Source: Sulfurovum sp.
GTDB lineage: Bacteria > Campylobacterota > Campylobacteria > Campylobacterales > Sulfurovaceae
Length of the DNA: 64,000 bases
NCBI GenBank assembly: GCA_016744875.1
Contig: JADGDL010000003.1
Location: 1-64,000, forward strand
Direction of reading: 5' to 3'
The notes under the pieces were generated by a model, which saw only the letters and a program-made list of their open reading frames with translations, was not told the origin of the DNA and made no database searches. Positions within the stretch are counted from its first letter, which is position 1. Each line of letters starts with the position of its first letter. The translations under genes and the position numbers were made by a program. This document shows positions 17,084 through 26,102 of the stretch, in pieces.

Positions 17084-17106
17084 TAAGCTTCTTATGGGGA
17101 AAGTGT

Positions 17107-17721
17107 TTATTTAAACCATGACTTTATAGTAGCCCAGATACCCGTCTCTATCCCTTTATCTTCGTTGTCAAGATCAGTGAATCTCATGCATCCTGCTTTA
17201 AGTCCGGCATCACAACCTTTTTTATAAAACTCTTTTTCTTTTTCCCTACTTTTCACCACACCAAAACCACCACGATATATGATAGCTACGTTATAACATG
17301 CATCACCACTTTTTAAGTCACAGGCTTGTTCGTAAAACTCTCTTGACTTTACATCATCTTGTCTAACATCATGACCATCACGGTAGATCGTTCCCATCGC
17401 TTCACAGCCAAATTTGACACCACGTGCACAAGATTTTTCAAGGTAAGGTATGGCAGCATGGTAGTTTGCATTTTTATAATAGTTGGCTCCCATTTTGTCA
17501 CAACCTCTATTTTCACCAAGTATACAGGCTTTGCGCATATAGCTCATGCCCTCTTCTCTTATATCCTGTACTTTTGCATTGTCACCAGTGACCATGGGTA
17601 CAGCATGCATATAACATGCTGTTGCATTGTTTTCATAGCAGGCAACTTTTAGATCCTTTGTATTGGACGCAGTGAGTGTACCAAGTGTCAACACTGTCAA
17701 TGAAATTATGATCTTGAACAT
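17107..17721 (-). CDS. Secreted Sel1-repeat (Hcp-like) protein
   Basis: 204 residues. A Sec signal (about 1-18, ending LTAS) is followed by tandem Sel1-type helix pairs of about 36 residues, each with a Cys pair (for example KACILGENRGCDKMGANYYK, KSCARGVKFGCEAMGTIYRDG, QACDLKSGDACYNVAIIYRGG). Cysteine-bridged Sel1 proteins of this kind (HcpA family) are common in Campylobacterota and act as secreted scaffolds. The function here is unknown. It directly abuts the upstream membrane-protein gene with no gap. Confidence 0.75.
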   Translation of the reverse strand: MFKIIISLTVLTLGTLTASNTKDLKVACYENNATACYMHAVPMVTGDNAKVQDIREEGMSYMRKACILGENRGCDKMGANYYKNANYHAAIPYLEKSCARGVKFGCEAMGTIYRDGHDVRQDDVKSREFYEQACDLKSGDACYNVAIIYRGGFGVVKSREKEKEFYKKGCDAGLKAGCMRFTDLDNEDKGIETGIWATIKSWFK

Positions 17722-18255
17722 CTATTTACCTTCTTTTTTTTCTTTATTTCTTTTTATTGCCTCTACAAGAATACTATTCTCTTCTTCCATCTGCTTAAAG
17801 GCTTCATCAAGTCTACTTTTTAATTGATCACCCTCAAGTCCATCCTGAAGTGCTGATTCATAGTGTTTTTTAAAATCAACATAAGGTGTAGTACCAGAAG
17901 AAATGATCATTTTAAAATCAACTTCAGGGAAATACTTCTCCCAAGCTTTTGTAGCTGTTTTGATTACTTTTTTATTGTTAAAGTACGATGCTGCAACTAC
18001 GATCTGCATAGCAAATACAAGAAGAATGATATAAAAAACGATCGCCTGCGCAATACCCAACTCTTTAAATGATGCAGGATTAAAGATAGCAGCATACATG
18101 GCAAATGGCAAAACAATGAATGCAAGTTTGATCCACTTACTGTTTAATCCGCCAAAATATGCATTGTTATGGATAAGTCTTTTTGTAATCTTGTGATCTT
18201 TCTCTTTATAAACACTCTGTAAAATTGTTTTAAGTGTGTAGTGTGGTTCTTGCAT
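17722..18255 (-). CDS. Hypothetical membrane protein, 177 residues
   Basis: Not recognised. Two hydrophobic segments (about 44-60, IKLAFIVLPFAMYAAIF, and 69-91) form a likely helical hairpin; the flanks are basic, and the C-terminal third is charged and probably coiled (about 145-177, KSRLDEAFKQMEEENSIL). It is co-directional and contiguous with the Sel1-repeat gene, so the two are probably cotranscribed. Confidence 0.55.
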   Translation of the reverse strand: MQEPHYTLKTILQSVYKEKDHKITKRLIHNNAYFGGLNSKWIKLAFIVLPFAMYAAIFNPASFKELGIAQAIVFYIILLVFAMQIVVAASYFNNKKVIKTATKAWEKYFPEVDFKMIISSGTTPYVDFKKHYESALQDGLEGDQLKSRLDEAFKQMEEENSILVEAIKRNKEKKEGK

Positions 18256-18312
18256 GGTGTTTCCTTGAAATAATACTGATGAAAGTGTAGTAGGTTTTGA
18301 TAAACTGGAGAT

Positions 18313-18336
18313 TAATAGCAGAAGAATCTGCTATTA
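18313..18336 (-). terminator. Terminator of the caa3 oxidase operon
   Basis: Perfect 10-bp stem TAATAGCAGA/TCTGCTATTA with a 4-nt loop, 10 bp beyond the ctaB stop codon in the leftward direction. No long T-run follows. Confidence 0.55.
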
Positions 18337-18345
18337 GTAATAGGA

Positions 18346-19209
18346 TTATAGATGATGTTTCACATATTCATCGATACTAAGTAGTACAATGATACCTAAA
18401 AAGGCTGCATTTATTTTCCAGAATATAGAACGTGCATCTGTGAGTCTAAACTCTTTTTTGAGCAATTTCAAAGATGTAACAAATGCCCAAATACCAATTG
18501 CTACGGAAAGCGCTATAGTGATATTTGAATAGACATTAAAAGTGTACACCAAAAATATACCTGCCTGGATAGTGAGCACTAACCATACGAATGTCAATCT
18601 TTGTAATGTACCTTCACCAAAAAGACGCATCGCTGTTGGGTATCCACCATCTTTGTAGTCTCCATGAAAAAGCATGACAAGTAACCAAAAATGCGGTACT
18701 TGCCAGATAAAATAATACACTGCCAAGGCAATAAACTCTATCTCAAAGAGTGTATGTCCTGCAACCAACCATCCAATGGCAGGGGGGATAACACCTAATA
18801 TAGCACCCGGTACAACGGCTAATGCAGATCTCTTTTTGAGTGGTGTGTACATAAGGTTGTACCAAAGAAAAGCAAAGGCAAAAAAGTTAATACCTGTCAA
18901 TCCTAAAAGAGAGTATATTAATGCAAAAGAGAGGAGGATGAGTACAACTGATAGAACAACACCAGTACGAGGTGACATACGACCAGCTGCAATAGGACGA
19001 TTTTTTGTTCTTTCCATCTTGGAATCTTCTCTGTACTCTTGTACTTGATTAAGAGTTGAAACACCCATGGCTACTAAAAGCACAGAGAAGGTCGCAAGAA
19101 ACATATCTAAACCAATCTCTCCCTTTGCCATAATATAGGCAAAGAGTGCAGATAAACTTACTGCAAAGGAGAGAACAAATTTGGTAACAATAAAAAAGTC
19201 TTTTATCAT
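18346..19209 (-). CDS. ctaB: Haem o synthase (protohaem IX farnesyltransferase)
   Basis: 287 residues, about 8-9 membrane helices. The enzyme transfers a farnesyl group to haem b to make haem o, the precursor of haem a. The prenyltransferase signature is visible as NQVQEYREDSKMERTKNRP (about 54-72), with a second conserved loop GDYKDGGYPTAM. It is the last gene of the cox operon and overlaps coxB by 1 bp (TAATG). No haem a synthase (ctaA) is seen in the window, so whether the oxidase holds haem a or o is open. Confidence 0.9.
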   Translation of the reverse strand: MIKDFFIVTKFVLSFAVSLSALFAYIMAKGEIGLDMFLATFSVLLVAMGVSTLNQVQEYREDSKMERTKNRPIAAGRMSPRTGVVLSVVLILLSFALIYSLLGLTGINFFAFAFLWYNLMYTPLKKRSALAVVPGAILGVIPPAIGWLVAGHTLFEIEFIALAVYYFIWQVPHFWLLVMLFHGDYKDGGYPTAMRLFGEGTLQRLTFVWLVLTIQAGIFLVYTFNVYSNITIALSVAIGIWAFVTSLKLLKKEFRLTDARSIFWKINAAFLGIIVLLSIDEYVKHHL

Positions 19210-20204
19210 TATTTAGCTGATTCCATGTATTTAACTAATGTATCTAGTTCATCTGCTGGAAGATTAAACGCTGGCATGATACCTGGGTAGAATCCTTCTG
19301 GAACATCTTTATCTGGATTAGTGATCGCATCAGCAAGATACTTAGAGTCATATTTCGCTCCAATACCTTTAAGCGTTGGACCAACTAAAGTAGCATCCGT
19401 GTCAATTGAGTGACATGAAGCACATCCATTTTGTGCATAAAGTGCTGCACCATCTTTAGGGAAGTTACCTTTTGGTGTATCTTCAGTGTTACCTTCAAAC
19501 CACTTATCGTAATCAGCTTGTTCCATAACAACGATCTTAGAATACATGTAAGAGTGATCAGTACCACAGTACTCAGCACATTCTACATCATACTCACCCA
19601 CTTTGTTTGCATTAAACCATTGTTTTGTTGTACGACCTGGTACAACATCTTCTTTCATACGGAAAGCTGGTACATAGTATGCGTGAATTACATCATTAAC
19701 CGGTGCAGTCATCTTTAGGATGATATTTGTGTTCACAGGTACGTAAAGCGCAGAGATACCCATGGTACCTTCTTCCAGAACTTGACCTTTATCATCCATA
19801 ACAGGTTTTGTATACACACCGCCTATCTTATGAATATATCCACTTGAGTTAGCCGGGTACTGATATTTCCATTTCCATTTAGAACCTTCAACATCAACCA
19901 CAATACTTTGTGACTCTGCCGGCATTGTTCTGAACATTTGCATTGTTGTATTACCGTAGTAAAAGAAAACCATTACTGCGATGATAGGTATGATCGTCCA
20001 TGCCAATTCTAATGTAGTATGGTGCGTTAACGTACCAACATCTTCATTTTTAACTTTATCTGCACGGTATTTCCATGCAAAATAAAACATAGGTCCAACT
20101 ACAGATATAAATAGTGCAACTGAAACCCACACGTGCAGCCAAAACGCAAAATCCATATCTGCGTTAAAGCTTGATGCACTTGAACTAAATCCTTCTAATT
20201 TCAT
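19209..20204 (-). CDS. coxB: caa3-type cytochrome c oxidase subunit II with fused cytochrome c
   Basis: 331 residues. Two membrane helices (about 22-44 and 66-84) precede a cupredoxin domain with the binuclear CuA ligands H174, C209, C213, H217 and M220 (motif CAEYCGTDHSYM). A C-terminal cytochrome c domain has CASCH (261-265) and a likely Met ligand in GIMPAF, making this a caa3-type enzyme that can carry its own electron donor. It follows coxD by 14 bp. Confidence 0.95.
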   Translation of the reverse strand: MKLEGFSSSASSFNADMDFAFWLHVWVSVALFISVVGPMFYFAWKYRADKVKNEDVGTLTHHTTLELAWTIIPIIAVMVFFYYGNTTMQMFRTMPAESQSIVVDVEGSKWKWKYQYPANSSGYIHKIGGVYTKPVMDDKGQVLEEGTMGISALYVPVNTNIILKMTAPVNDVIHAYYVPAFRMKEDVVPGRTTKQWFNANKVGEYDVECAEYCGTDHSYMYSKIVVMEQADYDKWFEGNTEDTPKGNFPKDGAALYAQNGCASCHSIDTDATLVGPTLKGIGAKYDSKYLADAITNPDKDVPEGFYPGIMPAFNLPADELDTLVKYMESAK

Positions 20205-20218
20205 ATATAAAACCTCTC

Positions 20219-20584
20219 TTAGTGTGCTGCGGGGGTAGCATGAACTGCTCCCGCACTGTGCTCTGCAGCTGCAGTAATGTGACTTTCAGCTCCAAATTGG
20301 AAATTGACAACATCGATACCAATTACAATAACAAAGAACACTGTTACAAGTGCTAATGAAAACCACACCATAGCTGTAATCAGTTTCTCACCCTTTAAGT
20401 GCATGTAATACATAACAATTAAATATGCTTTTACAACTGCGATGAGCATTTGTGCCAAAAATGTTGACTCTGTCATAAACATATGTGGCTGTATAAATGT
20501 AACAGCTGTTAATAACAATAATCCTACAAGTACTTTATAATATACTTTTTTCTCTTCTTGATAATTTACTGTATTAGTGTCCAC
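20219..20584 (-). CDS. coxD: Cytochrome c oxidase subunit IV
   Basis: 121 residues with three membrane helices (about 14-31, 38-58 and 66-90) and a His/Ala-rich tail. MLIAVVKAYLIVMYYMHLKGE is the diagnostic subunit IV (CaaD/CyoD-like) stretch. It overlaps coxC by 11 bp. Confidence 0.85.
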   Translation of the reverse strand: MDTNTVNYQEEKKVYYKVLVGLLLLTAVTFIQPHMFMTESTFLAQMLIAVVKAYLIVMYYMHLKGEKLITAMVWFSLALVTVFFVIVIGIDVVNFQFGAESHITAAAEHSAGAVHATPAAH

Positions 20585-21263
20585 CTGTTGCTCCTCCTGC
20601 TCCGATCATGTAATAATAAGGAAATACAAATACCCAAATAAGGTGTACGATATCCCAATATAGTGCGATGTTCAAATGTAAAATGTGGTGTTCGGTGCTC
20701 ACTTTACCAGCATTGATTCTTTTAAGTAACCAAAGCATAAGTCCAATACCAATAATAATATGAACTCCATGAAGTCCAGTCATTGAGAAATAAAGACCAA
20801 AGAATAATTTTTGACCAAATGGTAAAGTTGATTCAGGCAATAGTTTATCATGCATTAAGAAGATACCGTGATTATATTCTGCTCTCCACTCAAATCCTTT
20901 GATCACCAAGAAAGCAACTGCCAAAATGATAGTTGCCCAGATCATAAGCTTAGCGCCTTTTACATCGCCAGCTCTCATTTTAAGTAAACCTAGACCCATA
21001 GTAAGTGCAGACACAAGTAGTATCACTGTGTTTGTACCACCAAGTACTCTATTTAGAGATGCTGATGCATCTAAAAAGTCTTGTGGGTGAAGTGTATTGT
21101 AGTATGCCAGTGCAAGAAACATTGCACCAAACATCATTACTTCTGTAAGCATGAACAGCCAGAAACCTAGTTTCCCGCCGTAAAAGTCACCTTGCCATCC
21201 TTGAACCACATGTTGGTTCCCTTCGCGATCTGTCGCGATTTCAGGTACGTACTCGTGTCCCAT
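20574..21263 (-). CDS. coxC: Cytochrome c oxidase subunit III
   Basis: 229 residues, seven predicted helices. Typical subunit III motifs are KLGFWLFMLTEVMMFGAMF, FFGLYFSMTGLHGVHIIIG and ALYWDIVHLIWVFVFPYYY. It overlaps the coxA stop by 1 bp. Subunit III stabilises the catalytic subunit and its proton uptake. Confidence 0.95.
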   Translation of the reverse strand: MGHEYVPEIATDREGNQHVVQGWQGDFYGGKLGFWLFMLTEVMMFGAMFLALAYYNTLHPQDFLDASASLNRVLGGTNTVILLVSALTMGLGLLKMRAGDVKGAKLMIWATIILAVAFLVIKGFEWRAEYNHGIFLMHDKLLPESTLPFGQKLFFGLYFSMTGLHGVHIIIGIGLMLWLLKRINAGKVSTEHHILHLNIALYWDIVHLIWVFVFPYYYMIGAGGATGGH

Positions 21264-22918
21264 TAGTCAATCCTTTGCATAGTTTCATAATTAAACTTAA
21301 CCACTGGCTCACCATGGTGATACTCATATGGATCAAAGTCAACGTAAGGAACTTTTGTATGGTTCTCTAGTGGTGGTGGTGATGTTGGTAAGTGCCACTC
21401 AAGTGTTGTAGCATTCCATGGGTTTGGCGTAGCTGCTTCACCTTGTGTCCAACCTTTAAAGAATACCCAGAACATATAGATAAGACCAGCAATAAAGATC
21501 ACTGCACCAATAAATGATAGCTGATGATAGATCTGAAATTCTGGAAGGTAATCAAAGTAACGTCTTGGCATACCGTAGTAACCAGCGATGAACATTGGGA
21601 ACCAAAGAAGGTTAAATCCAACAAAATTTAAATAGAAAGCAATTTTTGCTTTTCTTTCGTTATACATTTTACCTGTCACAAGTGGGAACCAGTAGTGCAT
21701 ACCTGCAAACATCAAGAATACAACCCCACCAAGAATTGCGTAATGGAAGTGAGCAACTGTATAGTAAGTATCTTGTAAGTGAATATCAAGACCGATCATT
21801 GTGATCGTAATACCTGTGATACCACCGATAGCAAATGTAATGATCGTTCCTAGAGCCCAGATCATAGGCGTTGAAAGAACAATTTTACCTTGGTACATTG
21901 TAGCAACCCAGTCATAGAACTTAACACCTGTTGGAATAGCAACAAAGAAAGTCAAGAATGAGAATACTGTTTTAGCAACATCTGACATACCTGATGTATA
22001 GAGGTGGTGACCCCATACCAAGTAACCAATACCAGCAATTGATGCTGAAGAAAGTGCGATCGTTCTGTATCCAAATACCTCTTTTCTTGAGAAAGTAGGG
22101 ATGATTTCAGACATAATACCAAACGCTGGAAGAATCATAAGATAAACCGCCGGGTGAGAGTAGATCCAGAATAAGTGTTGGAACAATACTGGATCTCCAC
22201 CTTTAGCAGGGTCAAAGATACCGATACCAAAATACTTTTCTAAAATAGCAAGTATAAGTGTAATACCAACAACTGGTGTTGCAAGAAGTTGGATCCATGC
22301 TGTTGCATAGATACCCCATACAAATAGTGGCATTTTAAAGAATGTCATACCTGGTGCTCTAAGTCTATGGATAGTAACAAGGAAGTTAAGTCCAGTAAGA
22401 ATAGATGCAAAACCAAGAACAAATGCAGCTACAAGCGCCATAATAACGTTTGTTCCTGTATTCATAGAGTATGGTGCATAAAATGTCCAACCTGTATCAG
22501 CTACACCTTCACCAATAAATAGTGACGCAAGTGCAATACAACAACCCGCAATGTAGAGCCAGAATGTAAACCAGTTAAGTCTTGGGAAAGATACATCTTT
22601 CGCACCGATCATAAGTGGCATAACAATGTTTCCAAATATCGCAGGGATCCCTGGGATAATAAATAGGAAGATCATAATTACACCGTGAAGTGTAAAGGCC
22701 TGGTTAAAGGTATCTCCATCCATGTACTGTCCGCCCGGTGCAAACAGTTCCAGTCTCATAGCAAATGCTGTAAATACAGCTACAAAAAAGAATACAAACA
22801 TTACAGCTGCATACATAATACCAATTCTTTTATGGTCAACAGTAAGCATCCACTGCATGAATGTACTTTTAGGGTGCCCAATGGCACAGTGTGTTTCGTC
22901 GAAATAAGTTTTACTCAT
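21263..22918 (-). CDS. coxA: A2-type cytochrome c oxidase subunit I
   Basis: 551 residues, 12 core helices. It binds the low-spin haem (H79 in FTLHGVIMIF) and the haem-CuB centre. Helix VI reads WIYSHPAVYLMILP (251-264): the D-channel Glu of A1 enzymes (HPEVY) is replaced by Ala257 and the Tyr-Ser pair is at 253-254, which defines the A2 subfamily known from Rhodothermus and Thermus caa3 oxidases. The CuB pair GHHLY and the haem ligand region TVAHFHYAI are present. It overlaps the sco gene start by 8 bp. Confidence 0.96.
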   Translation of the reverse strand: MSKTYFDETHCAIGHPKSTFMQWMLTVDHKRIGIMYAAVMFVFFFVAVFTAFAMRLELFAPGGQYMDGDTFNQAFTLHGVIMIFLFIIPGIPAIFGNIVMPLMIGAKDVSFPRLNWFTFWLYIAGCCIALASLFIGEGVADTGWTFYAPYSMNTGTNVIMALVAAFVLGFASILTGLNFLVTIHRLRAPGMTFFKMPLFVWGIYATAWIQLLATPVVGITLILAILEKYFGIGIFDPAKGGDPVLFQHLFWIYSHPAVYLMILPAFGIMSEIIPTFSRKEVFGYRTIALSSASIAGIGYLVWGHHLYTSGMSDVAKTVFSFLTFFVAIPTGVKFYDWVATMYQGKIVLSTPMIWALGTIITFAIGGITGITITMIGLDIHLQDTYYTVAHFHYAILGGVVFLMFAGMHYWFPLVTGKMYNERKAKIAFYLNFVGFNLLWFPMFIAGYYGMPRRYFDYLPEFQIYHQLSFIGAVIFIAGLIYMFWVFFKGWTQGEAATPNPWNATTLEWHLPTSPPPLENHTKVPYVDFDPYEYHHGEPVVKFNYETMQRID

Positions 22919-23705
22919 CTAAGTCTCTCCTTTGGTTTTCATGTTCTTCTTGATCTCTTCTTCCTGCTTTAACAAGCCAGATAAAAAAGATGATCGTTAT
23001 CGTTAATATTACCGTTGCTGCTACTTTTTCCCAGGCAAAAACATATGTTTTACCTTTTGGGTCATAGGTGAAGCAGTACAGTAATGTTTTAGCTATGGTC
23101 GGTCCGACTTTTCCTTGTGCTGACTCCATCACTGCCATTTTTACATCAAAAGGAAGTTGTTCGATACCATTTAAGTAACGCGTGATCTTCCCTTCTGGTG
23201 AGATGATAATCAAAGTGGCAGCATGAATCCAATCAACCACACCTGCTTTTGACACTACTTTCTTATATGTAAATCCAACTTTATCAGCAAATATAGCTGA
23301 AGAGTTGTTCTCACTTAGTAAAAAGTGCCATGCATCTTGTACGTATGGTCTATTCATTGACTCCAAATGCGTTTTTCTTTTCGCTTTTGCTAAAGGTGGT
23401 GTCTCATCTTGTGCAAAGCTGATCGTTAATGCTTTGTAGTCAGTGTTTTCAGCTAAATCAAGTCTAGACAACATTTTTGCCATATCTTGAAGTTGTGGAG
23501 TACAGATACCTGCACATCTAAAGTAATTCAAAGAAACTATCGTTGGTTTCCCGTCCATATACTCTTTAAGTGTTTTACTTTTTCCATCTTCATTTATAAA
23601 TGTCAAATCAAGTGGAACATATTCACCTAACTTTTCATTTACGCCGAGTGATTCTGCTTGTATCACCGTTAAAAATAGTAATACAAACATCACAATTTTT
23701 TTCAT
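22911..23705 (-). CDS. SCO1/SenC-type copper chaperone
   Basis: 264 residues. Signal peptide (1-17), a thioredoxin-like fold with the copper motif CAGIC (64-68) and distal His161 (DWIHAATL), and an unusual C-terminal membrane helix (about 228-246) ending in a charged tail. SCO proteins deliver copper to CuA of subunit II. It is the first gene of the cox operon, behind a spaced direct repeat, so chaperone and oxidase are made together. Confidence 0.9.
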   Translation of the reverse strand: MKKIVMFVLLFLTVIQAESLGVNEKLGEYVPLDLTFINEDGKSKTLKEYMDGKPTIVSLNYFRCAGICTPQLQDMAKMLSRLDLAENTDYKALTISFAQDETPPLAKAKRKTHLESMNRPYVQDAWHFLLSENNSSAIFADKVGFTYKKVVSKAGVVDWIHAATLIIISPEGKITRYLNGIEQLPFDVKMAVMESAQGKVGPTIAKTLLYCFTYDPKGKTYVFAWEKVAATVILTITIIFFIWLVKAGRRDQEEHENQRRDLDE

Positions 23706-23799
23706 ATACCCTCCATTATGTTAATATTTACAATAAACATAACTCTAATTTTACGCAAATGCCACTTAAATGGTAATAAAAACGTATAGTTTAGGAATC

Positions 23800-23819
23800 A
23801 ATTAACACATAATTAACAC
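23800..23819 (-). promoter_or_regulatory. 11-bp-period direct repeat upstream of the sco-cox operon
   Basis: AATTAACAC occurs at 23800-23808 and 23811-23819, two exact copies one helical turn apart, 95-115 bp before the sco start codon. A possible -10 (TATACG) lies at 23788-23783, which would put the repeat over the -35 region. Such spacing is typical of PhoB/OmpR-type response-regulator sites. The regulator is unknown. Confidence 0.4.
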
Positions 23820-23899
23820 TATTTGTGTAGAAAAATGAAATGCTTTAGCTTTATATAAGTTTAAATAATTTATGGAGATTAGGTTTAATAAACCAGATA

Positions 23900-23930
23900 A
23901 CTACTATGCTACAAATTGTAGCATAGTAGT
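23900..23930 (-). terminator. Strong hairpin ending the biosynthetic operon
   Basis: Perfect 13-bp stem ACTACTATGCTAC/GTAGCATAGTAGT with a 5-nt loop, 3 bp after the ddl stop codon in the leftward direction. There is no T-run, but position and stability argue for a terminator or 3'-end protecting structure. Confidence 0.6.
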
Positions 23931-23933
23931 AAA

Positions 23934-24974
23934 TTATGCTTTGCCTTTAGCACTTTGTATAGAATGGATATATTGGTAATCGATCGTTATTTTGTTTTCT
24001 TTTGGCAAGTTTTGAGAAAGTCTTGCTACCATGCCTTCAAAATCTTCAAAAAGGTAGTTTGCCATAGACCCTGGTATAGGGTTGATCTCGTTGAGTAGCA
24101 CTTCACCCTCAACAACAAAGAAGTCACAGCGGATAATACTTCCTTGGAAAAGGGTATTATATATCTTTTTAAAACTCTCTTGGATCTTCGCTTTTAGTTC
24201 ATCTGTAATATCCGCAGCCAACACTTGAGAATCTCTGGAAAAATCCATGTATTTTTTTTCAAAATCTAAAAACTCTTCTTTATGTGGTTCTTCTACAATA
24301 GAGAGCTCCCAATCAGAAGTAAAACATCCTGCCTGATTGAACTCTTTAACACCTTCTATAAATGGTTCAACAATGACATCTGTATCAAATTCAAATGCTA
24401 CATCCAATGCATAATCCAGTTCAGAAGCTTTCTTGACGATACTCACACCAATACTTGATCCTAAACGAACCGGCTTGATGATAACAGGAAAATCCATACC
24501 TATCTTTCGTTCATCATTTTTTGACAGATATTCATAAGCTACTGTTTTTACACCAAGACTTTGGGCTAAAAACTTCGTATAGAGTTTGTTGTACGAAAGT
24601 GCAGAAGCTTCCATGCGTGGAGAGATGAAAGGTATATCAAAAAATTCCATCATGGATGCTATTTTTCCATCTTCTCCATCACGCCCATGAATAAGGTTCA
24701 GCGCTACATCAAAATCTACGGATTTAGAACCAAACATACCTTCTGATGAGAAACCACCTTGTTTTAATGTCAGTTCTTTAGATTTTTTGTACTCATCTGA
24801 TGAAAAAAGTTTAGAGTTAATTTTATCCGAATCAATGAGATAAAATTTTCTATCTGCACTTACAAAAATATAGGAAAGTGTAGACTTTTTTAGCACTTTC
24901 TTCATGGTTATAGCAGAGACAATACTGATCTCATGTTCAAAACTGGAACCGCCAAATAGAATTGCTATATTCAT
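23934..24974 (-). CDS. ddl: D-alanine--D-alanine ligase
   Basis: 346 residues, ATP-grasp fold. Makes the D-Ala-D-Ala dipeptide of peptidoglycan. Visible motifs: FGGSSFEHEISIVSA (N-terminal), NLIHGRDGEDG, IIKPVRLGSSIGVS (ATP loop), the metal-binding RCDFFV and LNEINPIPGSM near the C-terminus. It is the last gene of a leftward operon, 9 bp after carA. Confidence 0.95.
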   Translation of the reverse strand: MNIAILFGGSSFEHEISIVSAITMKKVLKKSTLSYIFVSADRKFYLIDSDKINSKLFSSDEYKKSKELTLKQGGFSSEGMFGSKSVDFDVALNLIHGRDGEDGKIASMMEFFDIPFISPRMEASALSYNKLYTKFLAQSLGVKTVAYEYLSKNDERKIGMDFPVIIKPVRLGSSIGVSIVKKASELDYALDVAFEFDTDVIVEPFIEGVKEFNQAGCFTSDWELSIVEEPHKEEFLDFEKKYMDFSRDSQVLAADITDELKAKIQESFKKIYNTLFQGSIIRCDFFVVEGEVLLNEINPIPGSMANYLFEDFEGMVARLSQNLPKENKITIDYQYIHSIQSAKGKA

Positions 24975-24983
24975 TTGTAGCCC

Positions 24984-26102
24984 TTAAAGCATTTTGGCAA
25001 ATTCGCCAAAGATATATGCAGATTCATGTGGTCCTGGGCTAGCCTCAGGGTGATGCTGTACTGACATACTTGGAGAGTCATTATATTTGAGTCCCTCTAT
25101 TGTGTTGTCAAAGAGGTTTGTATGTGTCACTGTTGCTACTTCAGTAATGTTGTCTGGTACATTATAGTTATGGTTTTGTGCAGTAATTTCTACTGTATTG
25201 GTAATAGCATTCATTACAGGATGGTTTCCGCCATGGTGTCCAAACTGTAATTTATATGTATCATATCCATGTGCAATAGAAAGTAACTGGTGCCCAAGAC
25301 AAATACCAAATAATGGCACTTTACGATCGATAAGCTTTTTGATCTTCTCTTGTTCTTCTTTTAAAATGAGTGGATCACCAGGACCATTTGATAAAAATAC
25401 ACCATCGATCTCTTTAGCATCTACCTTAGCAAGGATATCTTCCGCCGACATAGAGTTGGGAACAACCGTTACTTCCATACCGGCATGTGTTAACTCATTT
25501 AAGATATTTCTCTTGATACCAAAGTCAAGTGCTATGATCTTCTTTGTTGTGCTTGGTGTTTCATACGTAAATGTATCTGTGCTGTAACGTGCCTCAGTAT
25601 GTACATACGTTTCTTTAGTACTTACTTTTTCAATGTAGTTCACATCTTCAATACGCGGTGATGCGTCTAGCACTTTTTTTAGTTCGTCTTTGTCATGCAC
25701 TTCTGTTGAAGCCACCATCATCATAGCACCTTCTTCACGAAGCATTTTAGTAATGAATCTTGTGTCAATGTCACAAATCCCTAAAACACCGTTTTTTTCT
25801 AAAAGTACAGCCAAAGTCTCTTCACATCTGAAGTTTGAAGGTCTATCCTGATAGGTACGAACGATGATCCCCTTACAGTGAGCACCTTTACTTTCCATAT
25901 CTTGTGCATTACATCCTACATTACCGATCTCAGGCATGGTAAATGTCACAAATTGACCTGCATACGAAGGATCTGTTACGATCTCTTGGTAACCTGTAAG
26001 AGACGTATTAAAAACAACCTCTCCTACGGATGTACCTTTAGCACCAAAACTTTTCGCTTCAAGCAATAATCCATTTTCAAAATAGAGTGATACTTTTCCC
26101 AT
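24984..26102 (-). CDS. carA: Carbamoyl-phosphate synthase small (glutaminase) subunit
   Basis: 372 residues, normal length. CarA hydrolyses glutamine and channels ammonia to CarB for carbamoyl phosphate (pyrimidines and arginine). The N-terminal GNVGCNAQDMES region and the class I amidotransferase domain are present, with the nucleophile in GICLGHQLL and the His/Glu of the triad in QHHPEASPGPH. Its start overlaps the DUF507 stop by 1 bp. carB is not in the window. Confidence 0.97.
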   Translation of the reverse strand: MGKVSLYFENGLLLEAKSFGAKGTSVGEVVFNTSLTGYQEIVTDPSYAGQFVTFTMPEIGNVGCNAQDMESKGAHCKGIIVRTYQDRPSNFRCEETLAVLLEKNGVLGICDIDTRFITKMLREEGAMMMVASTEVHDKDELKKVLDASPRIEDVNYIEKVSTKETYVHTEARYSTDTFTYETPSTTKKIIALDFGIKRNILNELTHAGMEVTVVPNSMSAEDILAKVDAKEIDGVFLSNGPGDPLILKEEQEKIKKLIDRKVPLFGICLGHQLLSIAHGYDTYKLQFGHHGGNHPVMNAITNTVEITAQNHNYNVPDNITEVATVTHTNLFDNTIEGLKYNDSPSMSVQHHPEASPGPHESAYIFGEFAKML

